A stretch of 64,000 bases of DNA, taken from Acidimicrobiales bacterium (GTDB lineage: Bacteria > Actinomycetota > Acidimicrobiia > Acidimicrobiales > RAAP-2). The notes beneath the pieces are model-generated. The model was not told where the DNA came from, searched no databases, and saw only the letters and a list, made by a program, of their open reading frames with translations. The position numbers and the translations under genes are program-made. Below, in pieces: positions 62,938 to 64,000 of this stretch. The stretch spans positions 62,001 through 126,000 of the forward strand of contig JANXWA010000025.1 of NCBI GenBank assembly GCA_025351385.1. The letters are read 5' to 3'. Numbering within the stretch: position 1 is the first letter of the stretch; each line of letters begins with the position of its first letter.

Positions 62938-64000
62938 TCAACCCGTGGCGATGGTGAAGCCCTGGTAGGTCGTCGTCGAGCTCAGGTAGCTGCCAGTGGC
63001 CGTGCACGACGTCGCGGTGTTGCACACGAGCCCATACACACCACCGTCGACCCCGACGGTGGTGGCTCCCGGAGGAAGCCTCACCTGGGTGCCGGCCAAC
63101 CAGGTGCCCGCCCTCTCGTTCACGACGAGGGCCTGGTAGTTGCCCGCGTCGTCAATGAAGGCCGCGCCAGCACTGCAGTTGCCTGACGACCGGCACGACA
63201 CCGCGACTACGCCGCCGTTCTTGCCGGCCGCCTGTGCGCCACTCGTCAGCGCGAGTTCGGTGGCCGTGCTCCATTGGCCCGCGACCTCATTGACGAAGAA
63301 GCCCTGGTAGAGCTGCGCACTGTCGCGGTACTGTCCGCCCGCGCTGCAGTTGCCGAGCGAGGGGCAGGACAGTCCGCCGAAGCCGTAGAAGAAGACGTGG
63401 GGATTGGACGCCGCGCCCGCTGGCATCCTCATCGACACCGCGCGGCCCCACTGACCGCGAAGCTTGGTCACCGCGAGACCCTCGATGGCTCCGTTTGCGT
63501 TGGTGTAGTCGCCGATCGCGGTGCAGTTCGCGTTCGAGACGCACGATATTTCGATGAGAATCGCGCCCGGGAACGCGTTGGCATCGCCGGGCAGGGCGAG
63601 TGGTCGGGCCCGTGCCCACTCGCCGCCAACTTGGTCGACGGTCAGCCCGTGCGTGACGCCGTTGACGTCGATGTAGGACCCGACCGCGCTGCAGTTACCG
63701 GCCGAGGTGCAGTCCAGTTGGTTGATTGAGATGAAGGGATTCACGTTCGCGCCCGCCGGCGGGACCACCTCGCTCGCGCGTCCCCATCTGCCCCGCACTT
63801 CGCTGACGACGTAGCTGTCGGCGTGGCCGACCGGCGAGGTATTGGTCAGGTACGCACCGACCGCGCTGCAGTTGCCGATCGAAGCGCACGACAGTGATCG
63901 GACTGCGCTGTTCTGACCAGTCGCCATCGCGTTCGCCGGCAGCACGACCGCTCGGGCGGCGGACCATGACCCCTGCACCTCGTTGGCGAGGAGGCTCTGC
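62938..64000 (-). CDS. Cysteine-pair repeat protein, 5' end outside window
   Basis: At least 354 residues, open through the right window edge. Six tandem repeats of about 57-59 residues each contain a SC-x4/5-NC-(S/T)A-x-G-x-(Y/F) core (SLSCASIGNCSAVGAYL, QLDCTSAGNCSAVGSYI, EISCVSNANCTAIGDYT and so on), then VxExxGxW and a P.GA turn. The two cysteines per repeat likely form a disulfide, suggesting a secreted propeller-like fold. Repeats of this kind occur in actinobacterial extracellular proteins of unknown function. The start and any signal peptide are not visible. Confidence 0.75.
   Translation of the reverse strand, partial: QSLLANEVQGSWSAARAVVLPANAMATGQNSAVRSLSCASIGNCSAVGAYLTNTSPVGHADSYVVSEVRGRWGRASEVVPPAGANVNPFISINQLDCTSAGNCSAVGSYIDVNGVTHGLTVDQVGGEWARARPLALPGDANAFPGAILIEISCVSNANCTAIGDYTNANGAIEGLAVTKLRGQWGRAVSMRMPAGAASNPHVFFYGFGGLSCPSLGNCSAGGQYRDSAQLYQGFFVNEVAGQWSTATELALTSGAQAAGKNGGVVAVSCRSSGNCSAGAAFIDDAGNYQALVVNERAGTWLAGTQVRLPPGATTVGVDGGVYGLVCNTATSCTATGSYLSSTTTYQGFTIATG

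Noticed and set aside
1-64000. CRISPR arrays, insertion sequences, integrases, rRNA genes
   Set aside because: No direct-repeat arrays, transposase or integrase motifs, or rRNA sequence were seen on reading either strand.

Overview
The window is a GC-rich actinobacterial chromosome segment that contains the replication origin. The gene order dnaA-dnaN-recF-dciA-gyrB-gyrA on one side and rpmH-rnpA-yidD-yidC-jag-rsmG-parA-parB on the other is the classic oriC neighbourhood. The extended block cwlM-like/trxA/trxB/murJ/DUF6049/cca and the block ino1/padR/DUF5318 plus rpsF-ssb-rpsR-rplI-dnaB match mycobacterial-type gene order. High GC, GTG starts, several apparently leaderless starts and the gene content suggest an Actinomycetota lineage, plausibly Acidimicrobiia; the class is an inference from style and was not tested.

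Layout. 1-9.3 kb: a TMEM175-like channel (partial), a zinc-ribbon adenylate cyclase/AAA/TPR regulator, an atypical SDR, an ECF-like sigma factor with a membrane-anchored extracellular protein, a potassium-channel-like membrane protein and a DUF6629 membrane protein. 9.4-14.8 kb: an MgtA-type P-ATPase, an ABC-F ATPase with a possible leader ORF, and a FrnE-like DsbA. 14.8-23.5 kb: gyrA, gyrB, dciA, recF, dnaN and dnaA, all on the minus strand, with a mirrored basal-unwinding-type oriC (two DnaA boxes, GC cluster, DnaA-trios) between dnaN and dnaA. 23.7-29.2 kb: rpmH to parB on the plus strand, with four parS sites just upstream of parA. 29.3-36.4 kb: minus-strand envelope and redox genes (cwlM-like, trxA, trxB, small membrane protein, degV, murJ, DUF6049). 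36.5-44.4 kb: cca, ino1-padR, DUF5318-panB, rpsF-ssb-rpsR-rplI and dnaB.

44.4-47.6 kb looks like a decayed accessory stretch. It has poor coding density, a small pseudogene with an in-frame TGA, a fragment resembling a tRNA T-arm/3' half, an MFS transporter and a DUF4760-like gene. 47.6-54.7 kb holds an esterase, an acyl-CoA synthetase, a secreted protein, an ABC exporter pair, a 3-hydroxyacyl-CoA-type SDR and a small membrane protein. 54.9-64 kb holds rlmN, a second MFS transporter, a branched-chain/pyruvate dehydrogenase E1alpha-E1beta-E2 operon, a Bcp peroxiredoxin, an orphan response regulator, an acetamidase/formamidase and the 3' part of a gene for a cysteine-pair repeat protein.

How it works together: DnaA, DnaN, DciA, DnaB, SSB and gyrase supply initiation and elongation. 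ParA, ParB and parS segregate the origin. RNase P, YidC/YidD, L34, S6, S18 and L9 supply translation and membrane insertion. MurJ and the CwlM-like protein belong to cell-wall synthesis. No CRISPR array, intact tRNA, rRNA, integrase or insertion sequence was seen. Nothing here is clearly a wholly new system. The items most worth checking are the oriC architecture, a second DnaA-box/parS-like cluster after parB, the CwlM-like gene with no standard start codon, and the ABC-F leader ORF.
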